A stretch of DNA of 37,760 nt from Mucilaginibacter sp. (GCA_025352225.1 JANXTT010000030.1:1-37760); one strand, 5' to 3'. Counted from the stretch's first letter, positions 9,919 through 17,546 are shown. Numbers and translations: made by a program. The notes: generated from the letters alone by a model not told the origin.

Positions 9919-9993
9919 ATAGTGTTGGTTTTACACACGTAACTTAGTGTTATTTTAACACATACCAATTAGTATTATTTTAAAAAAAGTTAC
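9919..9993. repeat. Three tandem 25-bp elements, operator-like
   Basis: Units begin at 9919, 9944 and 9969. Their first 15 bases are ATAGTGTTGGTTTTA, TTAGTGTTATTTTAA and TTAGTATTATTTTAA. Units 2 and 3 agree at 14 of 15 positions and units 1 and 2 at 11 of 15. Units 1 and 2 each hold the palindrome GTGT-N7-ACAC (9922-9936, 9947-9961), and in unit 2 it is a full GTGTTA-TTT-TAACAC. The array sits in the divergent spacer between pgi and the 10100 gene, as expected for cooperative binding of a dimeric regulator. Confidence 0.6.
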
Positions 9994-10025
9994 AAAAATT
10001 TTACATAATCAAAATTATTATTTAA

Positions 10026-10055
10026 TATATTTGATTTGTTGATATCAAAATCAAC
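10026..10055 (+). promoter_or_regulatory. -7 box (TATATTTG) plus inverted repeat
   Basis: An exact TAnnTTTG at 10026-10033 is followed by GTTGAT (10038-10043) and ATCAAC (10050-10055), a perfect 6-bp inverted repeat that would overlap the transcription start. It lies 45 to 75 bases upstream of the 10100 gene and probably belongs to its promoter. Confidence 0.45.
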
Positions 10056-10099
10056 AAAAAACAATCATTTTCTTAAACGTACTTTTAAACTGTTCAGCA

Positions 10100-10534
10100 A
10101 TGTTTGAAAAACTTTTTTTACTCGTGAAAAATAACGCAGGAAAAGCTGTTATTAACAATCCGGAAATTCCAGAAAAAGATCGTGAATCTGTAATTACCGA
10201 GGCATCAAGCTCTATTATTGATGTTTTAAAAAACCAGATAGAGAGTGGGCGAATTAAAGATCTGGTAGGCTTTTTCCAGCTGACCGGGATTCGCAATAAC
10301 CCCATAGTTAACAATATAGTTAATAAGTTTGCCAACAGGTTAAATAAATATTACAGTATATCTCCAAATACCGCTTATTCGGTATCAAGTGAGTTAATAC
10401 CCGCGGTAATGGTACAATTGGTACAACAAAGCAAAAACGCTCATAATAAAGACCTGGGCATTATGTTTACCCAACTAAATGGTAACCGTGCCGATCTGAG
10501 CGCAATGGTTAACAGCATGCTCATCGCATCATAA
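10100..10534 (+). CDS. Small helical protein of unknown function
   Basis: I do not recognise this 144-residue protein. It has no signal peptide or membrane segment and is predicted mostly alpha-helical (for example residues 24-50, RESVITEASSSIIDVLKNQI, and 90-115). It has few Cys or His residues, so it is probably a soluble cytoplasmic protein. The reading frame is supported by its own -7 box upstream, a strong terminator downstream and codon use like the neighbours. Its placement opposite pgi and behind the triple 25-bp repeat suggests it is specifically regulated. A resemblance to DUF937/YidB-like small proteins was considered but is not convincing. Confidence 0.75.
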   Translation: MFEKLFLLVKNNAGKAVINNPEIPEKDRESVITEASSSIIDVLKNQIESGRIKDLVGFFQLTGIRNNPIVNNIVNKFANRLNKYYSISPNTAYSVSSELIPAVMVQLVQQSKNAHNKDLGIMFTQLNGNRADLSAMVNSMLIAS

Positions 10535-10564
10535 AAGTTAATAATTATTGCAACAGTATAGTGG

Positions 10565-10611
10565 CCTATACTTTATCTCTGTAAAGGGAATAAAGTATAG
10601 GTTATTTTTTT
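10565..10611 (+). terminator. Intrinsic terminator of the 10100 gene
   Basis: A perfect 12-bp stem, CCTATACTTTAT (10565-10576) with ATAAAGTATAGG (10590-10601), has a 13-base loop and is followed by TTATTTTTTT. The next 190 bases to the gene at 10805 hold no visible gene. Confidence 0.9.
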
Positions 10612-10804
10612 GCCTCCGCCGTGTGGTTTTGGTTCCTTAGCGTTGAAAATGGAATGGTGTGTTTGATTGTTTACTGCTTGCATGTAACAAAAGATAAACA
10701 CGAATGTGTATACCGCTTTACAATTATATGTTACTGGGATTGAACCTGTAGATATCGTCTATTTCGTAACTAAATCCTATCTTTAATCTTCTAAACATCA
10801 CACC

Positions 10805-12136
10805 ATGATTAAAAAAACATCCACCGTTTTATTACTGTTTCTTATTTTACACAGTTGCACTCATGCCCAAACTTTTAATAAAGCCAAGCTTGACAGTTTT
10901 TTTGTCGCGCTGAACGCGCATGATCAAAATATGGGCAGTATAGCCATCTCCGCTAACGGCGTATTGGTTTATCAAAATGCAGTTGGTTACAGCCAGATAA
11001 ATAAAGGATTAAAAACACCATCGACAATTAAAACGGAATACCGCATAGGCTCTATCAGTAAAATGTTTACCGCTACCATGATCTTCCAATTGATTGATGA
11101 AGGTAAGCTTGGCTTTGAAACAACCTTAGCCACTTATTTTCCGCAACTTCCAAACGCCGGAAAGATCACCATAGCCGAAATGCTGCACCATCGCAGCGGA
11201 CTTCATAATTTTACCAGCGACCCGCTTTTTACCTCCTATATGGCTACCCATAAGTCGGGAGCAGAAATGATCGCCATGATTGCCGGAAACAAACCCGATT
11301 TTGAACCTGATGCAAAGGCCGAATACAGCAATACCAACTTCGTGTTGCTGGGTTATATTATTGAGAAATTGACCGGTAAAACTTATGCTGAAGAATTAAA
11401 AACGCGGGTTACTTCAAAAATTGGCCTGGCCAATACTTATTACGGCACTAAACCTGATCCAGCCAAAAACGAGGCATACTCTTACAACTATGCAGGGCGA
11501 TGGAGCCCTGCCACTGAAACGGATATGAGTATTCCGGGCGGTGCTGGTGCTATTGTATCCACACCAACTGACCTTGTTAAATTTATAGATGCGCTTTTTG
11601 CAGGAAAACTTATTAGTCCGGCAAACTTAGAGCTGATGAAAACGATGAAGGATAATTACGGTATGGCCATGTTTATCACCCCGTTTTATGATAAAAAAGG
11701 CTATGGACATAGCGGAGGCATAGACGGATTTACAAGCCTGCTTACTTATTTCCCGGAGGATAAGGTAGCGATAGCTTATACTTCCAACGGAAAGCGATAT
11801 CCAACGAATGATGTGGCTATAGCTGCGTTAAGTATTTATTTTAACAACCCATTCACAATTCCTGAATTTAAAACCATCACCCTAAAAACCGCCGACCTTG
11901 ATAAATACCTGGGTAACTATTCCAGTACCCAAATACCGTTAAAGATTGCTATAACTAAAAACAATGCTACGCTGTTTGCGCAAGCCACTGGTCAAAGCGC
12001 ATTTCCACTGGAAGCTACAGGTGACAATAAATTTGTTTTTACGTCGGCTGGTGTTACTTTACAGTTTGAGCCGGCTAAAAATAGCTTTTCTTTACTTCAG
12101 GGAGGAACCACCTATCTTTTTACTAAAGTCAATTAA
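10805..12136 (+). CDS. Serine hydrolase lipoprotein, beta-lactamase class C/PBP4* family
   Basis: This 443-residue protein begins with a lipoprotein signal; the lipobox is ILHSC with Cys18. The beta-lactamase-like catalytic domain has the SxxK motif at S83-I-S-K86. It has a Tyr-x-Asn motif in AEYSNTNFVLLGY near residue 174 and the third-box equivalent GYGHSGGIDGF near 299. Residues from about 355 on form a small beta domain (DKYLGNYSSTQIPLKI) of the DUF3471 type. Members are usually D-amino-acid peptidases or esterases acting on cell-wall fragments or peptides in the periplasm; true beta-lactamase activity is not implied. The gene stands alone between terminators. Confidence 0.85.
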   Translation: MIKKTSTVLLLFLILHSCTHAQTFNKAKLDSFFVALNAHDQNMGSIAISANGVLVYQNAVGYSQINKGLKTPSTIKTEYRIGSISKMFTATMIFQLIDEGKLGFETTLATYFPQLPNAGKITIAEMLHHRSGLHNFTSDPLFTSYMATHKSGAEMIAMIAGNKPDFEPDAKAEYSNTNFVLLGYIIEKLTGKTYAEELKTRVTSKIGLANTYYGTKPDPAKNEAYSYNYAGRWSPATETDMSIPGGAGAIVSTPTDLVKFIDALFAGKLISPANLELMKTMKDNYGMAMFITPFYDKKGYGHSGGIDGFTSLLTYFPEDKVAIAYTSNGKRYPTNDVAIAALSIYFNNPFTIPEFKTITLKTADLDKYLGNYSSTQIPLKIAITKNNATLFAQATGQSAFPLEATGDNKFVFTSAGVTLQFEPAKNSFSLLQGGTTYLFTKVN

Positions 12137-12166
12137 TGGGGTTTTAAGTTATCGACTTAAATATTA

Positions 12167-12209
12167 TTTCAACTCCCGCTCCTTTGGAGAGACCCGGGGT
12201 GAGGCTTTT
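12167..12209 (+). repeat. CTCC/GGAG hairpin with T-run, probable dispersed terminator-like element
   Basis: CTCCTTTGGAG (a small stem-loop) is followed by GACCCGGGGTGAGGC and a run of nine T. It sits between the serine hydrolase and prfB and may end the former's transcript. The string resembles a short repeat I recall from many Sphingobacteriaceae spacers (unverified), and a related CCTCC/GGAGG element lies at 28948. Confidence 0.45.
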
Positions 12210-12213
12210 TTTT

Positions 12214-12221
12214 TATATTTG
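12214..12221 (+). promoter_or_regulatory. -7 box (TATATTTG) of prfB
   Basis: This exact TAnnTTTG match ends four bases before the prfB ATG, so the predicted transcript would start at or next to the start codon (leaderless or nearly so). Confidence 0.55.
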
Positions 12222-12225
12222 ACCC

Positions 12226-13318
12226 ATGACTAAAGAGCAATTGCAGGATTTAAGGGATAGAACAGCTTCCCTGAGGAGGCATCTTTGACGTTGACCTGAA
12301 ACTTGATGAATTACATACTCAGGAGGCCATAACCTTAAGTCCGGATTTTTGGGATAACCCTAAGGCTGCCGAGAAGGTACTGGCGGGCATAAAAGCCAAA
12401 AAAGTATGGACAGACGGTTACCAAAAGCTGGAAACCATTGTTGAAGATACTGCCGTGATGTTTGAATTTCAGCAAAGTGGCGATGCTACCCCGCAAGAAG
12501 TACAGGAACAATATGACATGGCACTTAAAACTGCCGAAGAACTGGAATTTAAAAACATGCTCTCGGCTGATGAAGACCAGTTGAGTGCCGTTTTGCAAAT
12601 TACAGCCGGTGCCGGTGGTACCGAAAGTTGCGACTGGGCAAGTATGCTGATGCGGATGTACATGATGTGGGGGCAAAAAAATGGCTATAAAATATCCGAA
12701 CAGGATTACCAGGAAGGTGAGGTTGCCGGTGTTAAAACCGTTACCCTGCAATTTGAGGGCGATTTTAGTTATGGTTATTTAAAGGGCGAGAATGGAGTGC
12801 ACCGCCTGGTGCGTGTTTCGCCGTTTGATGCTAATGCCAAGCGGCATACATCGTTTGCCTCGGTATATGTTTACCCCCTGGTTGATGATACCATTAATAT
12901 TGACGTAAACCCGGCAGATATTGAGTTTGAGACCTTCCGCTCGGGTGGCGCTGGTGGGCAGAATGTGAACAAGGTGGAAACCGCCGTACGCTTATACCAT
13001 AAACCATCGGGCATCATTATCAAAAACCAGGAATCGCGATCGCAACTGCAAAATAAAGAGAACGCCATACGTTTGCTTAAATCGCAGCTTTACGAGGCCG
13101 AAATGCGCAAGCGCCTGGAAATAACCAATGCCATTGAGGGTAATAAAAAGAAAATTGAATGGGGATCGCAGATTCGTAATTATGTACTGCACCCGTATAA
13201 ACTTGTAAAAGACCTGCGTACCGATCACGAAACATCAAACGCCCAAGCGGTATTGGATGGCGAGCTTGACGAATTTTTGAAAGCCTACCTGATGGAGTTT
13301 GGTGGCCCGAAGGTTTAA
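12226..13318 (+). CDS. prfB: Peptide chain release factor 2, made by programmed +1 frameshift
   Basis: RF2 terminates translation at UGA and UAA. The gene is join(12226-12285, 12287-13318), 363 residues. The first 20 codons end at CTT TGA, and a +1 shift there continues as Leu-Asp-Val-Asp-Leu in the long frame, the same autoregulatory device as in E. coli. The stop-codon recognition tripeptide SPF is at about 198-200 ([19 protein letters not shown]), and the hydrolysis motif GGQ is at about 243-245 ([16 protein letters not shown]). The ATG at 12226 was chosen because it is in frame with the shift site and lies directly behind the -7 box. Annotating only the long frame would miss the N terminus. 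Confidence 0.96.
12274..12289 (+). other. RF2 programmed frameshift site
   Basis: AGG AGG CAT CTT TGA C: the slippery CTT TGA (12283-12288) is preceded three bases earlier by the Shine-Dalgarno-like AGGAGG (12274-12279). This matches the E. coli arrangement AGG GGG TAT CTT TGA C. Low RF2 favours the +1 shift, which completes the protein. Confidence 0.95.
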
Positions 13319-13444
13319 CACGGTGTTATTACAGCGAATAGCGTAAAATACTATCACACATAAATTTTTTGTAACAATACCAAAACACAAGCAGTGATTT
13401 TTACCATTTAATACATAGCTTTATGGCAACCAATTTATAAGCTT

Positions 13445-14356
13445 ATGTTTACCCGTCTATTTTTAATATCAATGCTTTCCTCCATATCTCAGTTGCTTAT
13501 GGCACAACAAAAGCCCATTGTTTTGTATCCGGCAGGTGTCCCAAATTCAAAGAAAGGGCCAGCTGCTTACGCCGAAAAAACCGTGAAGGACAGGGTAACC
13601 ATGGTTACAGATCCGGTTATGCTTCCCTACTATCCCGAAAAGGAAAAGGCAAATGGAGCCGCGGTAATAATTTGCCCGGGTGGTGGCTATGGGCAATTAG
13701 CAATTCAGCACGAAGGGTACGACATCGCTAAAAAATTCAATGATATTGGCATTACTGCCTTTGTGCTTAAATACCGCTTACCGAGTGATGATATTATGGC
13801 CGATAAATCAATTGGCCCTTTGCAGGATGCCCAGCGTGCCATACAGTTGGTAAGGCAAAACGCCGTAGCATGGGGGCTTAACCCGGCTAAAATAGGTATT
13901 ATTGGCTTCTCTGCCGGCGGGCACCTGGCATCAACCGCGGGTACACATTTTGACAAAGCGGTTATTGATAACAAAGAAAACATCAGCCTTCGCCCGGACT
14001 TTATGATCCTGTTATACCCCGTTATCACCTTTGGCCAATTGGCGCACCGGGGGTCGGCAGATAATTTAATAGGTAAAACCCCAACACAAGCGCAAACCGA
14101 CCTTTACTCTAACGAGAAACAAGTGACGGCTAACACGCCTATCACTTTTTTGGTACATGCCGAAGACGATGGCGCAGTGCCGGTACAAAACACGCTGATG
14201 TTTTATGATGCCCTGCTCAAGGCCCACGTAAAGGCCGAAATGCTTATTTACCCCAACGGCGGCCACGGCTTTGGCCTCAACAACAGTACCACAAAAGATC
14301 ATTGGTTTGACCATGCCATAAACTGGCTGGATGCTAATGGGATGTTAACCAGGTAG
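13445..14356 (+). CDS. Exported alpha/beta hydrolase (acetyl esterase/lipase-like)
   Basis: This 303-residue protein has a signal peptide (about 1-20, ending LLMAQ) and is probably periplasmic. The alpha/beta-hydrolase signatures are the oxyanion-hole loop ICPGGGYGQL (77-86), the nucleophile elbow GFSAGGH with S156, an acid in HAEDDGAVP (D241/D242) and the histidine in NGGHGFGL (H274). The N-terminal VLYPAGVPNSKKGPA and the overall layout fit the carbohydrate-acetylesterase/BD-FAE-like group common in plant-polysaccharide degraders. That substrate is inferred; no glycoside hydrolase lies beside it. No strong promoter or terminator was recognised in the 125-base gap after prfB. Confidence 0.85.
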   Translation: MFTRLFLISMLSSISQLLMAQQKPIVLYPAGVPNSKKGPAAYAEKTVKDRVTMVTDPVMLPYYPEKEKANGAAVIICPGGGYGQLAIQHEGYDIAKKFNDIGITAFVLKYRLPSDDIMADKSIGPLQDAQRAIQLVRQNAVAWGLNPAKIGIIGFSAGGHLASTAGTHFDKAVIDNKENISLRPDFMILLYPVITFGQLAHRGSADNLIGKTPTQAQTDLYSNEKQVTANTPITFLVHAEDDGAVPVQNTLMFYDALLKAHVKAEMLIYPNGGHGFGLNNSTTKDHWFDHAINWLDANGMLTR

Positions 14357-14402
14357 GGGTTGCTTATTATGGTGATTTTACAATAAGGAAATACACATAA
14401 TT

Positions 14403-15119
14403 ATGCCCCAAAAATCTCTGTATCTAAATTTAATTCAGTCCAATATAGATGAATATGGCTATCATATAACTGTGGTCATGAGCAAATTGGACCCGAGGTA
14501 TGCTTACACAATAGGGTTAACTAACCTGTTTGGTTTTGAATTAATATTTGCAGGCGGTATTTATTATTTAAAAGATGACCTGTTTCAAGTATTTGATGCC
14601 GTTGTTAAAGCACTAAAAAAGGGAGATCAAAAGGCCACGGTCGAATTTTTAGGCACTTTCCGTATTGCCCAAGTGGATAGTTCTTGGAGTGAATTGATGA
14701 TGTTGGGAGTTTACGATCATTATAATACAAGCACAATAACGGCATTTCAGATCATACCGGACTCCGATCATTACACGCTTGATATACCCCGTATGTCAAA
14801 CAAATTAGTTATTTCTGAAGAACCAGTTTGGCAATGGTTAGTTCGTAAATGGGATTACCCTGTTCCTGAAAATTCAACTGTTGTGACCGATCTCAAAGCA
14901 TTATTAGGAGCAGCGATCACAGAAATTGTCCGCTGCGGTGATGATGAGTGGGAAATGTTTGCGGGTGCCGGGCCAGACGTGCAGAAAGAAGATGCAAGGG
15001 TAGTTTCTTTGGCTTCGATCATTGGCATGGATAAAACCCTCTTGCCAGCTATTAGCCTTAATATTGGTGAAGGGCTTTGGAGAGATACTAATAATTCGGA
15101 CTGGAATAGCTGGGGTTAG
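14403..15119 (+). CDS. DUF4262 domain protein
   Basis: This 238-residue soluble protein carries the DUF4262 pattern at its N terminus: IDEYGYHITVVMSKLDPRYAYTIGLTNLFGFELIFAG, here given with its key residues Y19-G-Y-H, the YTIGL strand and the following F-E-L-I-F (the motif spans roughly residues 16-52). The family has no assigned biochemical function and is often found in accessory regions. The C-terminal 80 residues (from VTDLKALLGAAITEIVRCGDDEW) are a second helical part without a recognised match. A hairpin terminator follows at 15189. There is no signal peptide. Confidence 0.7.
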   Translation: MPQKSLYLNLIQSNIDEYGYHITVVMSKLDPRYAYTIGLTNLFGFELIFAGGIYYLKDDLFQVFDAVVKALKKGDQKATVEFLGTFRIAQVDSSWSELMMLGVYDHYNTSTITAFQIIPDSDHYTLDIPRMSNKLVISEEPVWQWLVRKWDYPVPENSTVVTDLKALLGAAITEIVRCGDDEWEMFAGAGPDVQKEDARVVSLASIIGMDKTLLPAISLNIGEGLWRDTNNSDWNSWG

Positions 15120-15169
15120 TAAGCATTGTTTCCCCTACGCATGTGGTAACGGGAGCTAAGAATGGTAAT

Positions 15170-15226
15170 CCATTTTTTACATAATTTTAGGAGAACCCTC
15201 CTGGTTTTTTACACATAGTAAAAAAA
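15170..15226 (+). repeat. 57-bp direct repeat, copy A
   Basis: Aligns without gaps to 16508-16564 (44 of 57 identical, by eye), offset exactly 1338 bases. The shared core is TTTTTT-A-x-ATAATTTTAG and TTTTTTACAC-xx-AGTAAAAA. The latter folds as TTTTTTAC with GTAAAAAA around a five-base loop in both copies. The two copies flank the Crp/AhpD gene pair. Confidence 0.6.
15189..15210 (+). terminator. Intrinsic terminator after the DUF4262 gene
   Basis: AGGAG (15189-15193), loop AACC, CTCCT (15198-15202), then GGTTTTTT. It lies 69 bases past the DUF4262 stop, inside repeat copy A. Confidence 0.6.
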
Positions 15227-15253
15227 GGGCAGATAAGCCCCAGCGCAACAGCA

Positions 15254-15267
15254 CGCGTCCCCGCTTA
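15254..15267 (-). repeat. TAAGCGGGGACGCG element, inverted copy
   Basis: On the minus strand this 14-mer is identical to 16481-16494 on the plus strand, so it forms an inverted pair around the Crp/AhpD genes. Here it is also enclosed by ATAAGC (15233-15238) and GCTTAT (15263-15268), which can pair. Confidence 0.55.
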
Positions 15268-15338
15268 TGGGCGGTGCCACGAAATAGTCTACCTTTAATT
15301 ATAATATTGAAGTTATACATCAAGCCGATATTAACCGT

Positions 15339-15914
15339 ATGATCTATCACCAAATAATTGACCATATTAACAGGTATGTGAATCTGACGCCTGAAGAAGA
15401 AGTTGTTGTCTGTTCTGCTTTACAACTAATAAATGTGAAAAAGAAGGCGTTGATAACAGAACCCGGCAAGATCTGTAAGGGCGAATATTTTGTATTAACC
15501 GGTTTATTAAGACAATATTATATCAATAAAAAACTGAATGAACAGATCGTACAGTTCGCTTTGGAGGGCTGGTGGATGACGGATCATGAAAGCCTCATAA
15601 ATAATACCAGCGGTACTACCTACATACAGACGGTAGAAAATTCAGAGATATTATTTTTATCGTCCGAAAACAAAATCATATTACTACAAACCGTTCCTAA
15701 ACTGGAAGTTTATTTCAGGTTAATGATGCAAAAGGCATTTATTGCCTTACAGCGACGGATAGGATTTCTTTTTAACCAAACTGATGAAGAACGATTTCAT
15801 AATTTTTCAAACGCATACCCCGGATTTATTCAGCGCATCCCACAATATATGCTAGCCTCGTACCTCGGATTTACACCACAATTTTTAAGTAGAATAAGGG
15901 CAAGAAAAAAATAA
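15339..15914 (+). CDS. Crp/Fnr-family transcriptional regulator
   Basis: This 191-residue protein has a cyclic-nucleotide-binding-like beta barrel (about 20-115: KKKALITEPGKICKGEYFVLTG, shown here by its key residues L38, G43, G48 and the FVLTGLLRQYY strand). A linker helix and a short C-terminal helix-turn-helix follow (RIPQYMLASYLGFTPQFLSRIR, about 166-188). The arrangement is that of the Bacteroidota Crp-type regulators that often sit next to a gene for a small redox enzyme. Here the AhpD-like gene begins 95 bases downstream on the same strand and is the probable target. The effector is unknown. An imperfect -7 box (TACCTTTA, about 15291) lies upstream. Confidence 0.85.
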   Translation: MIYHQIIDHINRYVNLTPEEEVVVCSALQLINVKKKALITEPGKICKGEYFVLTGLLRQYYINKKLNEQIVQFALEGWWMTDHESLINNTSGTTYIQTVENSEILFLSSENKIILLQTVPKLEVYFRLMMQKAFIALQRRIGFLFNQTDEERFHNFSNAYPGFIQRIPQYMLASYLGFTPQFLSRIRARKK

Positions 15915-16009
15915 CGCCTTTATTATGTTTAAACAGATTTCTTAAACCAGGTTCATTTTTTATATGTCGATCAGTACGCAACTTTGTCGTAACAATAAAA
16001 ATCAAAGAC

Positions 16010-16462
16010 ATGAACAGAATAAATTTATTTCAAAGCCAACCCGACACTTATAAAGCAATGAGTGCGCTAGAAAGTTATATCAATAGCACGCCGCTAACGC
16101 CTATTCATAAAGAACTAATTAAAATCCGTGTTTCTCAAATTAATGGTTGTGCTTATTGCCTGGATATGCATAATAGAGATGCACGAAAACTGGGAGAAAC
16201 GGAACAACGCCTGTATACGATAAGTGCCTGGCGGGACACGTCTTTTTTTGACGAAAAAGAAAAAGCTATATTAGCCCTGGCAGAGGAGGTGACCCTGATA
16301 GCAAAAGGAGGCGTTTCTGATAACACCTATAATAACGCCATCGAAATTCTAGGGAACCAATATTTCGCCCATGTGTTAATGGCTGTTATTACCATAAATG
16401 GTTGGAACAGAATAGCAATAAGCACTCATTTACAACCAGCTTTATTGACGCCGGGTAATTAA
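16010..16462 (+). CDS. Carboxymuconolactone decarboxylase/AhpD-like protein
   Basis: This 150-residue helical protein has the CxxC redox motif C47-A-Y-C50 followed by LDMHNRDARKLGE, with His at 54. That is the alkylhydroperoxidase AhpD core shared by the CMD family. Such proteins reduce peroxides through the Cys pair or act on small lactones; the CxxC favours the redox role. There is no signal peptide, so it is cytoplasmic. Upstream, a near-consensus CAACTTTG box about 30 bases before the ATG suggests its own promoter, possibly under the neighbouring Crp-type regulator. It is followed by a terminator at 16486. Confidence 0.88.
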   Translation: MNRINLFQSQPDTYKAMSALESYINSTPLTPIHKELIKIRVSQINGCAYCLDMHNRDARKLGETEQRLYTISAWRDTSFFDEKEKAILALAEEVTLIAKGGVSDNTYNNAIEILGNQYFAHVLMAVITINGWNRIAISTHLQPALLTPGN

Positions 16463-16480
16463 GAAAGACACTTAATTTGG

Positions 16481-16516
16481 TAAGCGGGGACGCGCTAGCA
16501 CCGCGATCCCTTTTTT
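16481..16516 (+). terminator. Terminator built on the TAAGCGGGGACGCG repeat
   Basis: GGGGACGCG (16486-16494) pairs with CGCGATCCC (16502-16510), with one A-A mismatch and one G-T pair, over a 7-base loop, followed by TTTTTT. It starts 24 bases after the AhpD-like stop. The left arm is a copy of the short repeat also seen at 15254 (minus), and in diverged form at 17451 and 17954. Confidence 0.7.
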
Positions 16517-16564
16517 AAATAATTTTAGTAGTAGCCTTACACTTTTTTACACTAAGTAAAAAAC
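16508..16564 (+). repeat. 57-bp direct repeat, copy B
   Basis: This is the partner of copy A at 15170-15226. It keeps the TTTTTTAC/GTAAAAAA stem but has lost the AGGAG/CTCCT hairpin. Confidence 0.6.
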
Positions 16565-16645
16565 GAGACAATGAACGGGACAGTTATAAACCCCGGTAGT
16601 TAGCTTATGACCAGAAAGTTATACGCTGATCTATATTATAAAGGT

Positions 16646-16716
16646 GACAGCTTGCGGGACAGCAGCGGGACACCTGCAAGACAGCAGCGAGACAGCAACG
16701 GGACAGCAGCGAGACA
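16646..16716 (+). repeat. 11-bp tandem repeat (GACAGCAGCGR)
   Basis: Six consecutive units start at 16646, 16658, 16669, 16680, 16691 and 16702, with a partial seventh (GACA) at 16713. The first unit is 12 bases long and the others 11. Units 2, 4, 5 and 6 are nearly identical; unit 3 is diverged. Related GAGACAATGAACGGGACAG lies at 16565. No gene is present between 16463 and 16965, so the array is intergenic, and 11 bp is close to one DNA turn. Confidence 0.75.
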
Positions 16717-16788
16717 AAACTAATATAGTTAATATAGAAGAATAAAGTAAATAAAGAGAATATATACCCATGCCCCTTTTTGTTTTTT

Positions 16789-16815
16789 TAGTCTCAAAAC
16801 TGTGAGACTATTTTT
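16789..16815 (+). terminator. Intrinsic terminator in a gene-free spacer
   Basis: A perfect 8-bp stem, TAGTCTCA (16789-16796) with TGAGACTA (16803-16810), has loop AAACTG and is followed by TTTTT. It is 330 bases past the last gene and behind another terminator, so it may end a short non-coding transcript from the 11-bp repeat region, or it may simply be a back-up. Confidence 0.6.
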
Positions 16816-16965
16816 GCCGCCGCATTAGATACCTTTGTGAGTAAGAAATGGGGAGCGGGTTAATTGATATATCCCGCAAAATTTTAACTCAATTTGTAAC
16901 ATAAATCAATATTAACCATGGTAGGCCGCAAATCAACCACTAGTAATAATAATGATATTAAAATT

Positions 16966-17385
16966 ATGAAATGCCTTTTAACATTCGTATCGATAATATT
17001 AGTTGCTTATGCATTATCTACAACGGCGGGCAGCAGGCATTATATAACACAAACCGAGATCTCTTATAGAGTTTATAAAATCGATTCCATTAATAGTTTT
17101 TACTTGATCTACGCTAAAGGCCGTGACAGCCTTTTTAAAATAGTATCAAAGAAAGAAAGTGACATAATTGGTAATAAAATTGAAGTGGACAAGGCCTATT
17201 CGTTTAAGCTTCATTCAAGCTTGACCGATTTTAGGATAGGTAATGTTTTGATCTCGCCTAGAAACTTAGAGGTAAACTGCTTTTCATATTATGATGAAAC
17301 GCAAATATGCTATGAAGGCGATTCTATAAGGGATCTGTTTCATGCTGACAACCTAAGGGGTTTATACTTTATTAAAACGAAATAA
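16966..17385 (+). CDS. Small exported protein of unknown function
   Basis: I do not recognise this gene. The start at 16966 was chosen because it gives a signal peptide at once (MKCLLTFVSIILVAYALSTT). An in-frame ATG 48 bases upstream (16918) would add a polar stretch ahead of it. The mature part, about 115 residues, is rich in beta-strand-like Tyr/Ser/Ile patterns (ISYRVYKIDSINSFYLIYAK) and contains two cysteines (NCFSYYDETQICYEG) that could form a disulfide. It is the first of three consecutive small exported orphan genes (with 17613 and 18010). All three are AT-rich compared with the flanking housekeeping genes. Confidence 0.65.
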   Translation: MKCLLTFVSIILVAYALSTTAGSRHYITQTEISYRVYKIDSINSFYLIYAKGRDSLFKIVSKKESDIIGNKIEVDKAYSFKLHSSLTDFRIGNVLISPRNLEVNCFSYYDETQICYEGDSIRDLFHADNLRGLYFIKTK

Positions 17386-17430
17386 TACTAATCGGTTATA
17401 ATAACAAAGCCATATCTTAGTGCTTGTCCA

Positions 17431-17478
17431 AGCATTGATTGGCTAAATTCATAAGCGAGGACGCTTGCGTTAGGGATA
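17431..17478 (+). repeat. Duplicated gene-end segment, copy 1
   Basis: The 25 bases at 17431-17455 (beginning AGCATTGATTGGC) are identical to 17934-17958, and the similarity continues into the GAGG(A)CGCTTGCG element. In copy 2 this sequence encodes the last residues of a lipoprotein gene (SIDWLNS, stop). Here it is non-coding, but the same frame also reads SIDWLNS then stop, so it may be the relic of a paralogue's 3' end. Confidence 0.6.
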
Positions 17479-17531
17479 CAAAAACAAATTTAAAAAAAGG
17501 TTTATAAAGTTATCGATTAGAAAAAACAACG

Positions 17532-17546
17532 CTTGTCGACGACAAG
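17532..17546. promoter_or_regulatory. 15-bp palindrome upstream of the 17613 gene
   Basis: CTTGTCG-A-CGACAAG is a perfect 7-1-7 inverted repeat, 66 bases before the ATG at 17613. No T-run follows, so an operator is more likely than a terminator. Confidence 0.35.

Noticed and set aside
10700..10760. GGTTCAATCCC on the minus strand near 10735, resembling a tRNA T-loop
   Set aside because: The flanking bases do not form a T-stem, and no acceptor stem, D-arm or anticodon arm can be drawn.
12226..12288. Apparent early stop in prfB as a sign of a pseudogene
   Set aside because: The in-frame TGA is the conserved programmed frameshift site, with the stimulatory AGGAGG at the right distance.
16646..16716. 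11-bp tandem array as a CRISPR array
   Set aside because: Units are far too short, have no unique spacers, and there are no cas genes in the window.
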